A stretch of DNA of 64,000 nt, from positions 248,001-312,000 of the forward strand of contig NZ_FKIF01000003.1 of the NCBI RefSeq assembly GCF_900078705.1, given 5' to 3'. Below, piece after piece: positions 48,632 to 57,900 of the stretch (positions within the stretch are counted from its first letter, which is position 1; the number at the start of each line of letters is the position of its first letter). Source of the DNA: Bordetella ansorpii. Its GTDB lineage: Bacteria; Pseudomonadota; Gammaproteobacteria; Burkholderiales; Burkholderiaceae_B. The translations under genes were made by a program, and so were the position numbers. A model generated the notes under the pieces. That model made no database searches. It was given only the letters and a program-made list of their open reading frames with translations, and was not told the origin of the DNA.

Positions 48632-49906
48632 ATGAACAAGAGATTGGCTGTCACCCTGCTTTTCCCGCTGGTCCTGGCCGCCTGCGGCGGCGGTTCGGAC
48701 GACGACGACACGCCCGAAACGCCCACGAACCCCGAAACGCCCGCGGAACCCGAAACGCCTCCCGTGATCGATCCCGTGACCCAGGCGTCGCTGAACACGG
48801 CCGCGCAGCTCGGCATGGCGCCCATCGCCGGCAACAGCGATACAGTACGCGTCTACGACGTCGTGGCCGACATCGGCGATACGTGGCGCCTCACGCTGGA
48901 CATGGCCAGCGGCGCCTATACGCTGAAAGTGCTGCACACGGTCTATGGCCTGACCGATGCCAGCGGGACCTTCACGCAGTCAACCAATGGCTCGTTCATC
49001 ACGCTGACGGGTGCCAACGGTGCCTTCACCTTGCTGATCGACGAACGCACACGCACCATCGTTGGCGCCATGTCGCTGGGCGGCAGGACGGCATCAGTAT
49101 CCGGTACCAGCTATGCCGTACCCACCGACGTTTCGGTGCTTGCCGGCACCTATGGCATGCTGTTGTCCCTACGCGAAGTCGTCCCCCTGCCTGCACCGGG
49201 TGAACTCCCCGGGAACCCCGCCTATCAACTGATACCTGGCGTCGTGCAACTGCGCGCGGATGCAACGGCCATCGTCTGCTTCCAAGGCATCGGTGTCACA
49301 CCAGACGGGAAGTGCGCGACATTCGGCGGTGACGAGACCGAACCCACTGAGGGACTGCCTGCCAAGTTGACCTTGAACCCCACTGATGGCGATTACCACT
49401 TGGCGGGCGAGATCGAAGAGGTGGCCTTCGACTTTGGCACTCTGCGTGTCCAAGCCGGCGATCTGGGCCCCGTACTGACACTGGACCTGCCCTTCGACAA
49501 CGGTATCTTCGGTTCTGAAGGAGATGCGGCTGGCGCTACCTATCTCGTGAAGCAGCAACAACTGCAAGGCAACGAAGTCGACGGCTCGTGGCTTTGCACG
49601 GTCAGCGGCAAAGCCGAGACCGTCGTGACCATCAGCGGCACGGCGTTCAGCCAGACCCGAGACGGCGAGACATTGCCGGCCACGTTGCAATACAACGGCG
49701 TCTTCGGTGGGCCGGAAGCAGTCCCATTCAACAGCCTGGTCTCGGTAATCTCCGAGTTGCCGGGAACGCCCGGCGATGAAGAGGCGTCGCCCAGCAGGGC
49801 CTTGACGGGCATTATTTTGCCGATGTCCTCCAGTGTGATGCTGTATTCGCAAGCATTATCGTCCGCCAGCGAGACGAGCACCTCCATTTGCCGACGCAAC
49901 AACTGA
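48632..49906 (+). CDS. Lipoprotein of unknown function (second of a tandem pair)
   Basis: 424 residues, paralogue of the preceding gene. Lipoprotein signal MNKRLAVTLLFPLVLAAC (Cys18), then an acidic linker (GGGSDDDDTPETPTNPETPA) rich in PETP repeats. The body repeats the blocks VRVYDVVADIGDTWRLTLDM, YGLTDASGTFTQSTNGSF and LLIDERTRTIVGAMSLGGR, and diverges in the second half. Each copy seems to have its own promoter region. No known domain seen; surface or periplasmic location follows from the lipobox. Confidence 0.85.
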   Translation: MNKRLAVTLLFPLVLAACGGGSDDDDTPETPTNPETPAEPETPPVIDPVTQASLNTAAQLGMAPIAGNSDTVRVYDVVADIGDTWRLTLDMASGAYTLKVLHTVYGLTDASGTFTQSTNGSFITLTGANGAFTLLIDERTRTIVGAMSLGGRTASVSGTSYAVPTDVSVLAGTYGMLLSLREVVPLPAPGELPGNPAYQLIPGVVQLRADATAIVCFQGIGVTPDGKCATFGGDETEPTEGLPAKLTLNPTDGDYHLAGEIEEVAFDFGTLRVQAGDLGPVLTLDLPFDNGIFGSEGDAAGATYLVKQQQLQGNEVDGSWLCTVSGKAETVVTISGTAFSQTRDGETLPATLQYNGVFGGPEAVPFNSLVSVISELPGTPGDEEASPSRALTGIILPMSSSVMLYSQALSSASETSTSICRRNN

Positions 49907-49951
49907 CGTGAAACAAGCCGGTCCTGGATAAGCCTCGGAAACGCCGCCATT

Positions 49952-49982
49952 GAAAATGCCCTGTCCGGGACAGGGCATTTTC
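49952..49982 (+). terminator. Terminator after the second lipoprotein gene
   Basis: The 15-nt arms 49952-49966 and 49968-49982 are perfect reverse complements (GAAAATGCCCTG.../...CAGGGCATTTTC). With a realistic 7-nt loop the stem is 12 bp and ends in TTTTCTCT. Confidence 0.8.
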
Positions 49983-50196
49983 TCTGATTCCATTCATTTG
50001 GAAATAAATAGAACAAAAGGACATCCAGAAACAACAGCAAGACACCTGAAGCGCTTTTCTGCGCAAGGGCCTCTACGCAAAACCTTGCTCATTCTGCGCA
50101 GAATTACGCCCTGGAGCAGGCGGCCAGCTCTCCACGTCCATCTGCCATCGCGCTGGCTACTGACCCTTGCGGCATCAGGGTGATGTGCGATTGAAA
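49983..50196. other. Non-coding region between lipoprotein and CoA-transferase genes
   Basis: No gene seen. It is relatively AT-rich at its left end and contains the perfect 14-bp palindrome ATTCTGCGCAGAAT at 50091-50104; no function assigned. Confidence 0.5.
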
Positions 50197-50230
50197 AACG
50201 CCCTGTCCCGAGCATGCGGGACAGGGCGTT
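50197..50230 (-). terminator. Terminator of the CoA-transferase operon
   Basis: The 14-nt arms 50197-50210 and 50217-50230 pair perfectly over a 6-nt loop. On the minus strand the stem is followed by TTTTTC, so it terminates the CoA-transferase transcript. Its core (GCCCTGTCC) is the same as in the lipoprotein terminator 230 bp away. Confidence 0.85.
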
Positions 50231-50297
50231 CTGTTGCGGATTCGCGCCACGATACCGTGACAGGCGTTCAGGCCCGAAGGCCCTCTCGCCTTGCCTG

Positions 50298-50951
50298 TCA
50301 GGCCACCAGCGACACGTCCAGCTTGGCGTGCGTCTTGGACTTGATCTCGTCGACCGTGACGCCCGGCGCCGTTTCCAGCAGCTTCAGGCCGTCTTCGGTG
50401 ACTTCCATCACGCCCAGGTCGGTGATGATGAGATCGACCACGCCGACGCCGGTCAGCGGCAGGTTGCACTCGGGCAGCAGCTTGATGTCCTCGGTGCCGT
50501 CCTTCTTCTTGGCCACGTGTTCCATCAGCACGACGACGCGCTTGACGCCGGCCACCAGGTCCATCGCGCCGCCCATGCCCTTGACCATCTTGCCGGGGAT
50601 CATCCAGTTGGCCAGGTCGCCCTTCTCGGACACCTGCATGGCGCCCAGGATGGCCAGGTTGATCTTGCCGCCGCGGATCATGCCGAACGAGTCGGCGGAC
50701 GAGAAGATCGACGAGCCGGGCAGCGTGGTGACCGTCTGCTTGCCGGCGTTGATCAGGTCGGCATCGACCTGGTCGTCGGTGGGGAACGGGCCGATGCCCA
50801 AGAGGCCGTTCTCGGACTGCAGCCAGACCTCGATGCCCGCGGGCACGTGGTTGGCCACCAGGGTGGGCAGGCCGATGCCCAGGTTCACGTAGAAACCGTC
50901 TTTCAGTTCTTGCGCGGCGCGCGCCGCCATTTCATCGCGGGACCATGCCAT
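50298..50951 (-). CDS. 3-Oxoacid CoA-transferase subunit B
   Basis: Beta subunit of a succinyl-CoA:acetoacetate-type CoA-transferase. 217 residues starting [20 protein letters not shown]. The catalytic glutamate lies in [12 protein letters not shown] near residue 46. [16 protein letters not shown] and the [20 protein letters not shown] region are family motifs. It starts 11 bp after subunit A. The pair transfers CoA between succinate and a 3-oxoacid, letting the cell use acetoacetate or related ketones. Confidence 0.94.
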   Translation of the reverse strand: MAWSRDEMAARAAQELKDGFYVNLGIGLPTLVANHVPAGIEVWLQSENGLLGIGPFPTDDQVDADLINAGKQTVTTLPGSSIFSSADSFGMIRGGKINLAILGAMQVSEKGDLANWMIPGKMVKGMGGAMDLVAGVKRVVVLMEHVAKKKDGTEDIKLLPECNLPLTGVGVVDLIITDLGVMEVTEDGLKLLETAPGVTVDEIKSKTHAKLDVSLVA

Positions 50952-50962
50952 GTTTCGTCTCC

Positions 50963-51661
50963 TTAGGCGGTACGCGTGGTGCGTTGTTCGATGCGTTTTT
51001 CCGGGCTGGCGTTGACCACGATCCGGTGCACGAAGATGCCGGGCAGATGGATCTGGTCGGGATCGAACGCGCCGGTGTCGACCACTTCCTCGACCTCGAC
51101 GATGGTGACACGGCCCGCCATCGCCACGTTGGGGTTGAAGTTGCGCGCGGTCTTGCGGAACACCAGGTTGCCGCTGCGGTCGGCCTTGTAGGCCTTGACC
51201 AGCGACACGTCGGGGACCAGCGAACGTTCCATCACGTACTGTTCGCCGTCGAACTCGCGGATTTCCTTGCCGTCGGCCACGATGGTGCCCACGCCGGTGC
51301 GGGTGAAGAAGGCCGGGATGCCGGCGCCGCCGGCGCGCAGCTTCTCGGCCAGCGTGCCCTGCGGCGTGAACTCGAGTTCGAGTTCGCCTGCCAGGTACTG
51401 GCGTTCGAATTCCTTGTTCTCGCCCACGTAGGAGGCGATCATCTTGCGGATCTGGCGGGTGGTCAGCAACTGGCCCAGGCCGAAACCGTCGACGCCGGCG
51501 TTGTTGCTGATGCAGGTCAGGTCCTTCACGCCCGAATCGCGCAACGCGGCAATCAGGGCCTCGGGGATACCGCACAGCCCGAAACCGCCGACGGCGATCA
51601 TCTGGCCGTCCTTGACGACGCCTGCCAGCGCCTCGGCGGCGCTTGCATAAACCTTGTCCAT
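50963..51661 (-). CDS. 3-Oxoacid CoA-transferase subunit A
   Basis: Alpha subunit of the CoA-transferase. 232 residues starting [20 protein letters not shown]. Family motifs: [18 protein letters not shown] (CoA-binding glycine loop) and [22 protein letters not shown] ribosome site is close upstream. First gene of the two-gene operon; naming as scoA or similar would be reasonable, but the true acceptor/donor pair is not fixed by sequence. Confidence 0.94.
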   Translation of the reverse strand: MDKVYASAAEALAGVVKDGQMIAVGGFGLCGIPEALIAALRDSGVKDLTCISNNAGVDGFGLGQLLTTRQIRKMIASYVGENKEFERQYLAGELELEFTPQGTLAEKLRAGGAGIPAFFTRTGVGTIVADGKEIREFDGEQYVMERSLVPDVSLVKAYKADRSGNLVFRKTARNFNPNVAMAGRVTIVEVEEVVDTGAFDPDQIHLPGIFVHRIVVNASPEKRIEQRTTRTA

Positions 51662-51773
51662 TGCTCCAGCTCCTTTATAGCGTTCGAAACCGTACGAAAG
51701 GCGCCCGCCAGTGCGAAGCGCCGCGTAGTTCATTTTGCAGACGATTGTAGCGGCAGGTGCCGCGCCGCACCAT

Positions 51774-52226
51774 TCAGGCCGCGGGCCGGAATTGCGCGCC
51801 GAACTTGCCCAGCAGTTCTTCGGGCCACGGCTGCGAGCGGTTGGCCACGAAATCCATGCACACCAGCACGTTGCGGCCGCGCGCATGGATGGCGGCCTCG
51901 TCGCCCACCTTCGCGAGCGTCAGCTCGAACTCGATACTGGATCGGCCGATGCGCGCGACCCGGTGCGTGACGCGCACGTCGGCCGGGTAGGTCAGCGGCC
52001 GCATGAAGTCGCACGAGGCATGCGCCAGGATGGCGCCGGCGCCCGGGCCGGGCAGCGCCATGCCCGCGCCGTAGAGGATGCGCATGCGCGCCTCTTCCAT
52101 CAGGCGGAAGTAGACCGTGTTGTTGAGATGATTGAGGGGGTCGGAATCGCCCCAGCGCAAGGGCAGATCGACATGATGGGTGTCGCCTTCGGCAAGCAGG
52201 CGCATCGTCGGGAAGTCGGCGGACAA
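51774..52226 (-). CDS. Acyl-CoA thioesterase (4-hydroxybenzoyl-CoA thioesterase/YbgC type hotdog)
   Basis: About 150 residues from TTG 52226, which has GGAG (52235-52238) 8 nt upstream; ATG 52205 is the alternative. The hotdog-fold active-site segment is LPLRWGDSDPLNHLNNTVYF, containing the catalytic Asp of the 4HBT family, followed by the long helix RLMEEARMRILYGA. It hydrolyses acyl-CoA; chain length unknown. It is divergent from the ETF-QO gene, about 110 bp apart, so a shared regulatory region is possible. Confidence 0.87.
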   Translation of the reverse strand: MSADFPTMRLLAEGDTHHVDLPLRWGDSDPLNHLNNTVYFRLMEEARMRILYGAGMALPGPGAGAILAHASCDFMRPLTYPADVRVTHRVARIGRSSIEFELTLAKVGDEAAIHARGRNVLVCMDFVANRSQPWPEELLGKFGAQFRPAA

Positions 52227-52334
52227 ACGGAGGACTCCTGAAGAAGGAAGCGCGCGCCGACGGGCTCCGCCGGCTGCAATACAATCGTCGATGATACTTC
52301 TTGCCATATCGAAGCCATAGAGGGGAACGCTGCA

Positions 52335-53981
52335 ATGTCAGAACGGGAATCAATGGAATATGACGTGGTCGTGGTGGGAGGCGGGCCTGCCGGCCTGGCC
52401 GCCGCGATCCGCCTGAAACAGCTCGCCGCCGAGAAAGACCGCGAGGTCAGCGTCTGCGTGCTGGAGAAAGGCGCCGAACTGGGCGCGCATATCCTGTCCG
52501 GCGCCGTCATGGATCCCCTGGCTCTGACCGAGCTGATCCCCGACTGGAAGGAAAAGGGCGCGCCGCTGAACGTGCCGGTCACGCAAGACCAGTTCCTGTT
52601 CCTGTCGCCCACCGGCGCGCGCCGCACCCCCAACTGGATGCTGCCGGCCTGTTTCCACAACGAGGGCAACTACATCGTCCGCCTGGGCGACGTGGTGAAG
52701 TGGCTGGGCGAACAGGCCGAGAGCCTGGGCGTGGACGTATTCCCCGGCTTCGCCGCCGTCGAGGTGCTGTATGACGAGGCGGGCGCCGTGCGCGGCGTGG
52801 CCACCGGCGACATGGGCGTGGCGCGCGATGGCTCGCACACCGACCATTACCAGCCCGGCATGGAACTGCTGGCCCGCTACACCCTGTTCGCCGAAGGCGC
52901 GCGCGGCCAGCTGGGCCGCCAGCTCATCTCCCGCTACAAGCTGGACGAAGGCCGCGATCCGCAGTCCTACGGCATCGGCATCAAGGAGCTGTGGGAAGTC
53001 GATCCCGCGCAGTCGCGCCCCGGCCTGGTCATCCACACGGCCGGCTGGCCGCTGGACAGCGACACCTACGGCGGCTCGTTCCTCTATCACCTGGACAACA
53101 ACCTGGTGGCGGTCGGCATGGTGGTCGGCCTGGACTACGCCAATCCCTGGCTGTCGCCGTTCGAGGAATTCCAGCGCTACAAGACGCACCCGGCCATCCG
53201 CACCACGTTCGAGGGCGGCAAGCGCATCGCCTACGGCGCGCGCGCCATCACCGCGGGCGGCCTGCTGTCGCTGCCCAAGCTGGTGTTTCCGGGCGGCGCC
53301 ATGGTCGGCTGCGAGGCCGGCTTCATGAACGCCTCGCGCATCAAGGGCAGCCACGCCGCCATCAAGACCGGCAAGCTGGCCGCCGAGGCCGCGTTCGAGG
53401 CCCTGGGCGCCGACCGCAAGCAGGACGAACTCACGTCCTACCCCGCCGCCTTCGACGCCTCCTGGCTGCACGCCGAGTTGCACAAGGCGCGCAACTTCAA
53501 GCAGTGGTTCAAGAAGGGCCGCACCGTCGCCACGATCATGACGGGCGTCGAACAATGGCTGCTCAAGGGCAACTTCCCCTGGACCATCCACCGCACCAAG
53601 GCCGACCACACCTACCTGCAGCCGGCCGCGCAGTGCGCGCGCATCGACTACCCCAAGCCCGATGGCAAGCTCACGTTCGACAAGCTCAGTTCGGTGTTCA
53701 TCTCGAACACCAACCACGACGAGAACGAGCCGGTCCACCTGACGCTGAAGGATCCGACCATCCCGGTGTCCGTGAACCTGGCGCAATATGGCGGCCCCGA
53801 GGCGCGCTATTGCCCGGCTGGCGTGTACGAGTTCATCAAGGACGACCACGGCGCGGACAAGCTGCAGATCAACGCGCAGAACTGCGTGCACTGCAAGACC
53901 TGCGACATCAAGGACCCGACCCAGAACATCGTCTGGGTGGCGCCGCAAGGCGGCGAAGGCCCGGTCTACAGCGGCATGTGA
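52335..53981 (+). CDS. Electron transfer flavoprotein-ubiquinone oxidoreductase
   Basis: Inner-membrane enzyme passing electrons from acyl-CoA dehydrogenases via ETF to ubiquinone. 548 residues. N-terminal FAD fold VVVVGGGPAGLAAAIRLKQL; the GAHILSGAVMDP region; and the C-terminal 4Fe-4S motif with C in EARYCPAGVYEF and three in NCVHCKTCDIKDPTQNI. Next to a thioesterase and near a CoA-transferase, it supports fatty-acid and amino-acid oxidation. Confidence 0.96.
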   Translation: MSERESMEYDVVVVGGGPAGLAAAIRLKQLAAEKDREVSVCVLEKGAELGAHILSGAVMDPLALTELIPDWKEKGAPLNVPVTQDQFLFLSPTGARRTPNWMLPACFHNEGNYIVRLGDVVKWLGEQAESLGVDVFPGFAAVEVLYDEAGAVRGVATGDMGVARDGSHTDHYQPGMELLARYTLFAEGARGQLGRQLISRYKLDEGRDPQSYGIGIKELWEVDPAQSRPGLVIHTAGWPLDSDTYGGSFLYHLDNNLVAVGMVVGLDYANPWLSPFEEFQRYKTHPAIRTTFEGGKRIAYGARAITAGGLLSLPKLVFPGGAMVGCEAGFMNASRIKGSHAAIKTGKLAAEAAFEALGADRKQDELTSYPAAFDASWLHAELHKARNFKQWFKKGRTVATIMTGVEQWLLKGNFPWTIHRTKADHTYLQPAAQCARIDYPKPDGKLTFDKLSSVFISNTNHDENEPVHLTLKDPTIPVSVNLAQYGGPEARYCPAGVYEFIKDDHGADKLQINAQNCVHCKTCDIKDPTQNIVWVAPQGGEGPVYSGM

Positions 53982-54036
53982 CGACGCCCCGCCGCGCCTT
54001 GGCCGCGCGGCGGTTTCATTCTCCAAGGGGACGCGG

Positions 54037-54873
54037 ATGGAACGCATCTTGATGGTCGGCTGCGGAGACCTCGGCATGCGCGCCGCGCGCCTGCTGCTGG
54101 CGCGCGGCGACGAGGTCTGGGCCTTGCGCCGCTCGGCGCCGCCGGCCGGGGCGCCCGCCGGCCTGCGCTGGCTGCGGGCCGACCTGGGCCAGCCCGATCA
54201 GCTGGCGCGATTGCCGGACGGCATCACCCGCGTGGCCTGGCTGCCCTCGCCGGGCAAGCGCGACCCGCAGGCTTATGCCCGCGTCTTCACCGATCCCCTG
54301 CCCCACGTGTTCGGCGCGCTGGACCGCGCGCGGCTCGAACGCGCGGTGTTCGTCTCGTCATCGGCGGTGTACGGCGGCCATGACGGCGCCTGGATCGATG
54401 AAAGCGCGCCGACGCAACCCAAGGGGTTCAATGGCGAGATCCTGCTGCGGGCCGAACAGTGGCTGGCCCGGCAGGGCTTGCCCGCGACGGCGTTGCGCCT
54501 GGCGGGGCTGTACGGCCCGGGGCGTACGCAGTTGCTCGAACGCATCCGCGCGGGCCAGGCCCGCGCGCCGCACGATCCGCCGCATTGGGCCAACCGCATG
54601 CACATCGACGATGCCGCCGCCGCGGTGGCGCACCTGCTGCACGCGCCCGAGGTCGAACCCGTGTACATCGGCTGCGATGACACCCCCCTGCCGTTGCACG
54701 TGCTGTACGGCCATCTGGCCGAGCTGTTGGGGGCGCCCGCCCCCGCCGACGGCCCGCCGCCGCCGGGCGTGGGCAGCAAGCGGCTGTCCAATGCACGGCT
54801 GCGCGCCAGTGGCTTGGCGCTGCAATGGCCGGATTCGCGCGCAGGCTACGCCGCATTGATCGAGGCCGGCTGA
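54037..54873 (+). CDS. NAD-dependent epimerase/dehydratase-like protein (YeeZ type)
   Basis: 278 residues. A short Rossmann start (MERILMVGCGDLGMRAARLL) and a Ser-rich active site region (AVFVSSSAVYGGHDGAW) followed by LAGLYGPGR match the extended SDR group around E. coli YeeZ. The Tyr of the SDR catalytic pair is in SAVYGG; the usual Lys four residues on is absent, as in many atypical extended SDRs. ATG 54037 follows AAGGGG (54025-54030). Substrate unknown. 55 bp after ETF-QO and perhaps co-transcribed. Confidence 0.85.
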   Translation: MERILMVGCGDLGMRAARLLLARGDEVWALRRSAPPAGAPAGLRWLRADLGQPDQLARLPDGITRVAWLPSPGKRDPQAYARVFTDPLPHVFGALDRARLERAVFVSSSAVYGGHDGAWIDESAPTQPKGFNGEILLRAEQWLARQGLPATALRLAGLYGPGRTQLLERIRAGQARAPHDPPHWANRMHIDDAAAAVAHLLHAPEVEPVYIGCDDTPLPLHVLYGHLAELLGAPAPADGPPPPGVGSKRLSNARLRASGLALQWPDSRAGYAALIEAG

Positions 54874-54931
54874 CCCGGCGCCGCGCGCGGGCCGACGCCT
54901 GCAACGAGGCGCCGGCCGGCAGGCGCGGCCG

Positions 54932-57900
54932 TCAGAACCCCATGCTGCGCCGCTCGCCCGGCGTCAGGCTGGCCGCCTGGGCCGGATCGCTGCCGTGTCC
55001 CAGCACCTGCACCATGCCGGCGGCGCGATAGCCGGCGGCCCCCGACGAACTCGCCCCCGGCCCGCCAGCCGGCGCGGCCGGCGTGCCACCGCCGTCGGAC
55101 ATGCCGAAGCCCAGCACCTGCACGCTGATGATGGACGGCAAGGCCTTCTGGGCCGCGGCCCGCGAGCGCGACACGGCGTCCTGCGCCGCCGTGGCCGCGC
55201 TGGTGGCCGCCGAACTGGCGTTGGTCAGCGCACCGGTGTTCACTACCGCCGTCACCGGGATGCCCTTGGAATCGCCCTGCACCTGGATGTTGGCTGCGTT
55301 GACGACCTGCAGCGCCGCGATGTTGACGTTGCCGGAGACGCGGATGCCCGCCTCGCCTGCGTCGATCGTGCCCAGCGGCGCGATCAGGTCCACGTCGCCA
55401 GGCGGCACTTCCGGAATCGGGTTCAGCGTGGCGATGCCCGCGCCCGTGGCCGGCGCCTGCGGCGACAGCGTGACGTTGCCGACGTTGTCGTACACCCGGC
55501 GCGGCGGGGTATAGACCACGGTGGTCTTGGCGCCCCGGCCCGCGTTGATGTCGCCCTGGGCCGACCACGCCAGGATGCCGCCGCCGAAGGTCGTCATGAT
55601 GCGGCTCTGGCCCAGCAGGATGCTGCCCAGCGAATAGATGTCGATGTTGCCCGACCCCTGCGTGATGAGGCCCGCGCCCGAGCCCGGCGTGATGCCTTCC
55701 ACGCCGATCAGCGTGCGGCCGCCCGGATTCAGGATCTGGATGCCGCCGCCGAATTCGGTGTGGATGCCGCTGTCCAGCAGCGCCGTGGTGCCCGAAGGGA
55801 GCTTGCCCATGCCGCTGAACATCGTCAGGTCGCCGGTGTACGACCGGGCGTTGCCTGCCCCATCCGTCGCCGGGAACAGCGCCGCGATGGCCTGCCGGCC
55901 GCGCAGGTAGCTGCCGTAGCGCGGGCCGGCCTCATCGTTGTACTCGCGGCCGCCGGCGGTCAGTTCGGCGTAATACACCTGGCGCACGAAGATGCCCTGC
56001 TGCGCGGCGGGCAAGGCCAGGAAGTAGGCCAGCGCCTCATCCGGCGAACCGGCGTAGCCGTAGCGTTGCGACAGCCACTCGCCGAGTTCGCCCGCGTAGG
56101 CATGCGCCACCTTGCCTGGCTGCTCGGCCAGCGTGTGGCCCGCCGTCAGGTCCGCCTGGTTGGCCGCGTCGAAATACAGGCGCGCGAAGTCGGCGTAGTC
56201 CGGGCCTTGCGCACCCGCGCCCACCGAGACGGCGATGCCCGCGCCGCCGGACCGGCTGGCGCTGTTCACCCCGTACAGCGGGCCCACGCTATCCAGGGAA
56301 CCGTAGTAGCCCTGGTTCATGTTGCGGCCGGCCCGCACGTCCAGAAGCCCTGGCCCGGCGATGACGATGGACTGGTACAGGATGTCGCGGCCAGCCTGGA
56401 ACACGGTGATGTCGTTCGCGCCGTTGTTGGCGAATACGCTGGGCGTGGATCCCGTGCCGACGATGTCGCGTCCGGCGATCACCTCGAACGGCTTGGCCGC
56501 GACGTACCAGGTCGTATGCGTGGGGAAAAAACCCTGGCCCACATTGGCGATCAGCGTCTGCGCTTCGCCGATGACCAGGTCGTCGATGTCCACGCCGGCA
56601 TAGACGCGCGCGGGCCGCGCATCGTCGGCATGCAGCTTGCCGGTCGGCGTATCCTCGCCGAAGGCCAGCGGATTGAGGCGGCCGTCGTCCGCCATATAGG
56701 CGGCGTCCTGCGTGGCGTTGCTGCGATTGCCGATGGTCGTCACGGGGCGCAGCGGCGTGGCCAGGCTGGCCGGATCGGCGCCCGACATGGCGACCACGTG
56801 CGCCGATCCGTAGATCGATCCGGCCGCCAGCAGGTCGAGCTGGCCCTGGGCCGAAGGGATCAGCTCCAGGGAGGCCGTGGCGCTGGCGGCCGACGTGGGC
56901 TCGCCGAAGCGGATGTCGCCGTTGGCGGCCACCACGGTCAAGGTGCCGGGGAAGAAATTGCCGGCGTTCTGAAGCGAGGCGGACAGGCCGCTCTGCGGGG
57001 TGACGTCGCCGCCCGCGGAATAGAGGGCGATGCCCGTGTCCGGCTGCCACAGCGTGAATTGCGTCAGGGCGCCGCGCACGGGCATGGCCGCCCCCGCCGG
57101 CGTGTACCACCACTGGTCACGGTCCGCCGAAGCGGTCATGCCGGGATCTCCCGCCCCGCCGAATACCAGGTCGCCACGCGCCGTCACGACGACGCTGCCG
57201 TCGCCCGGCAGCACCGCGGGCCCCTGCGCCAACAGGGCGCGCTTGAGCGTGGCGACGTCCAGCGTGCGCGGGTCGTACGAGGTCCAGTTGGCGGCGAACG
57301 GGTTCTGGGCGATCGCGCCCACGCTGCCGGCGTCGATGACCACGTCGCCCCGCAGCGCGGTGATCGCGCCGTAGTAGTCGGACGTATAGGTCGATGGGTT
57401 GACCGGCGTCATCCTGTTGAGCGCGCCGCCCACCTTGACCACGATGTTCCCGCCGCCGGTCTGCAGCAGCGAACCGTCGGCCAGGACGCGTCCGGTCGAG
57501 GCCGCCGCCAGGTCCAGGCCGCTGGAGACGGCGCTGCCCGTGCCGTCCATGGTGCCGGCATTGCGTCCCGCGATCACGGACACATTGCCGCCGCCCAGCG
57601 TGCCGATGCCCTGGAAGCCGATCAGGGCGTTCAGCAACGGCGCATGGACGGCGGGGTTGGTGTTGGCGGAGGCGCCGAAGTTGATCCACCACGCGCCCAG
57701 ATCGTCGGAGACGGCGCTGGCGCCCTGGCGCCACAGCCAGTTGCTGGTGAGATCGCTGTCGACGAAACGCCGGGAGTTGTCGCTGGTCTGGATGAAGCCC
57801 CGCACGTCCAGGCCCGCCTTCAGCAGCAGATCGCCGCCCTGTTCCGGATACCAGGCATGGCCCGCGCCCGAGGCCCCCATCAGGTCGTACGGGTTGCTGC

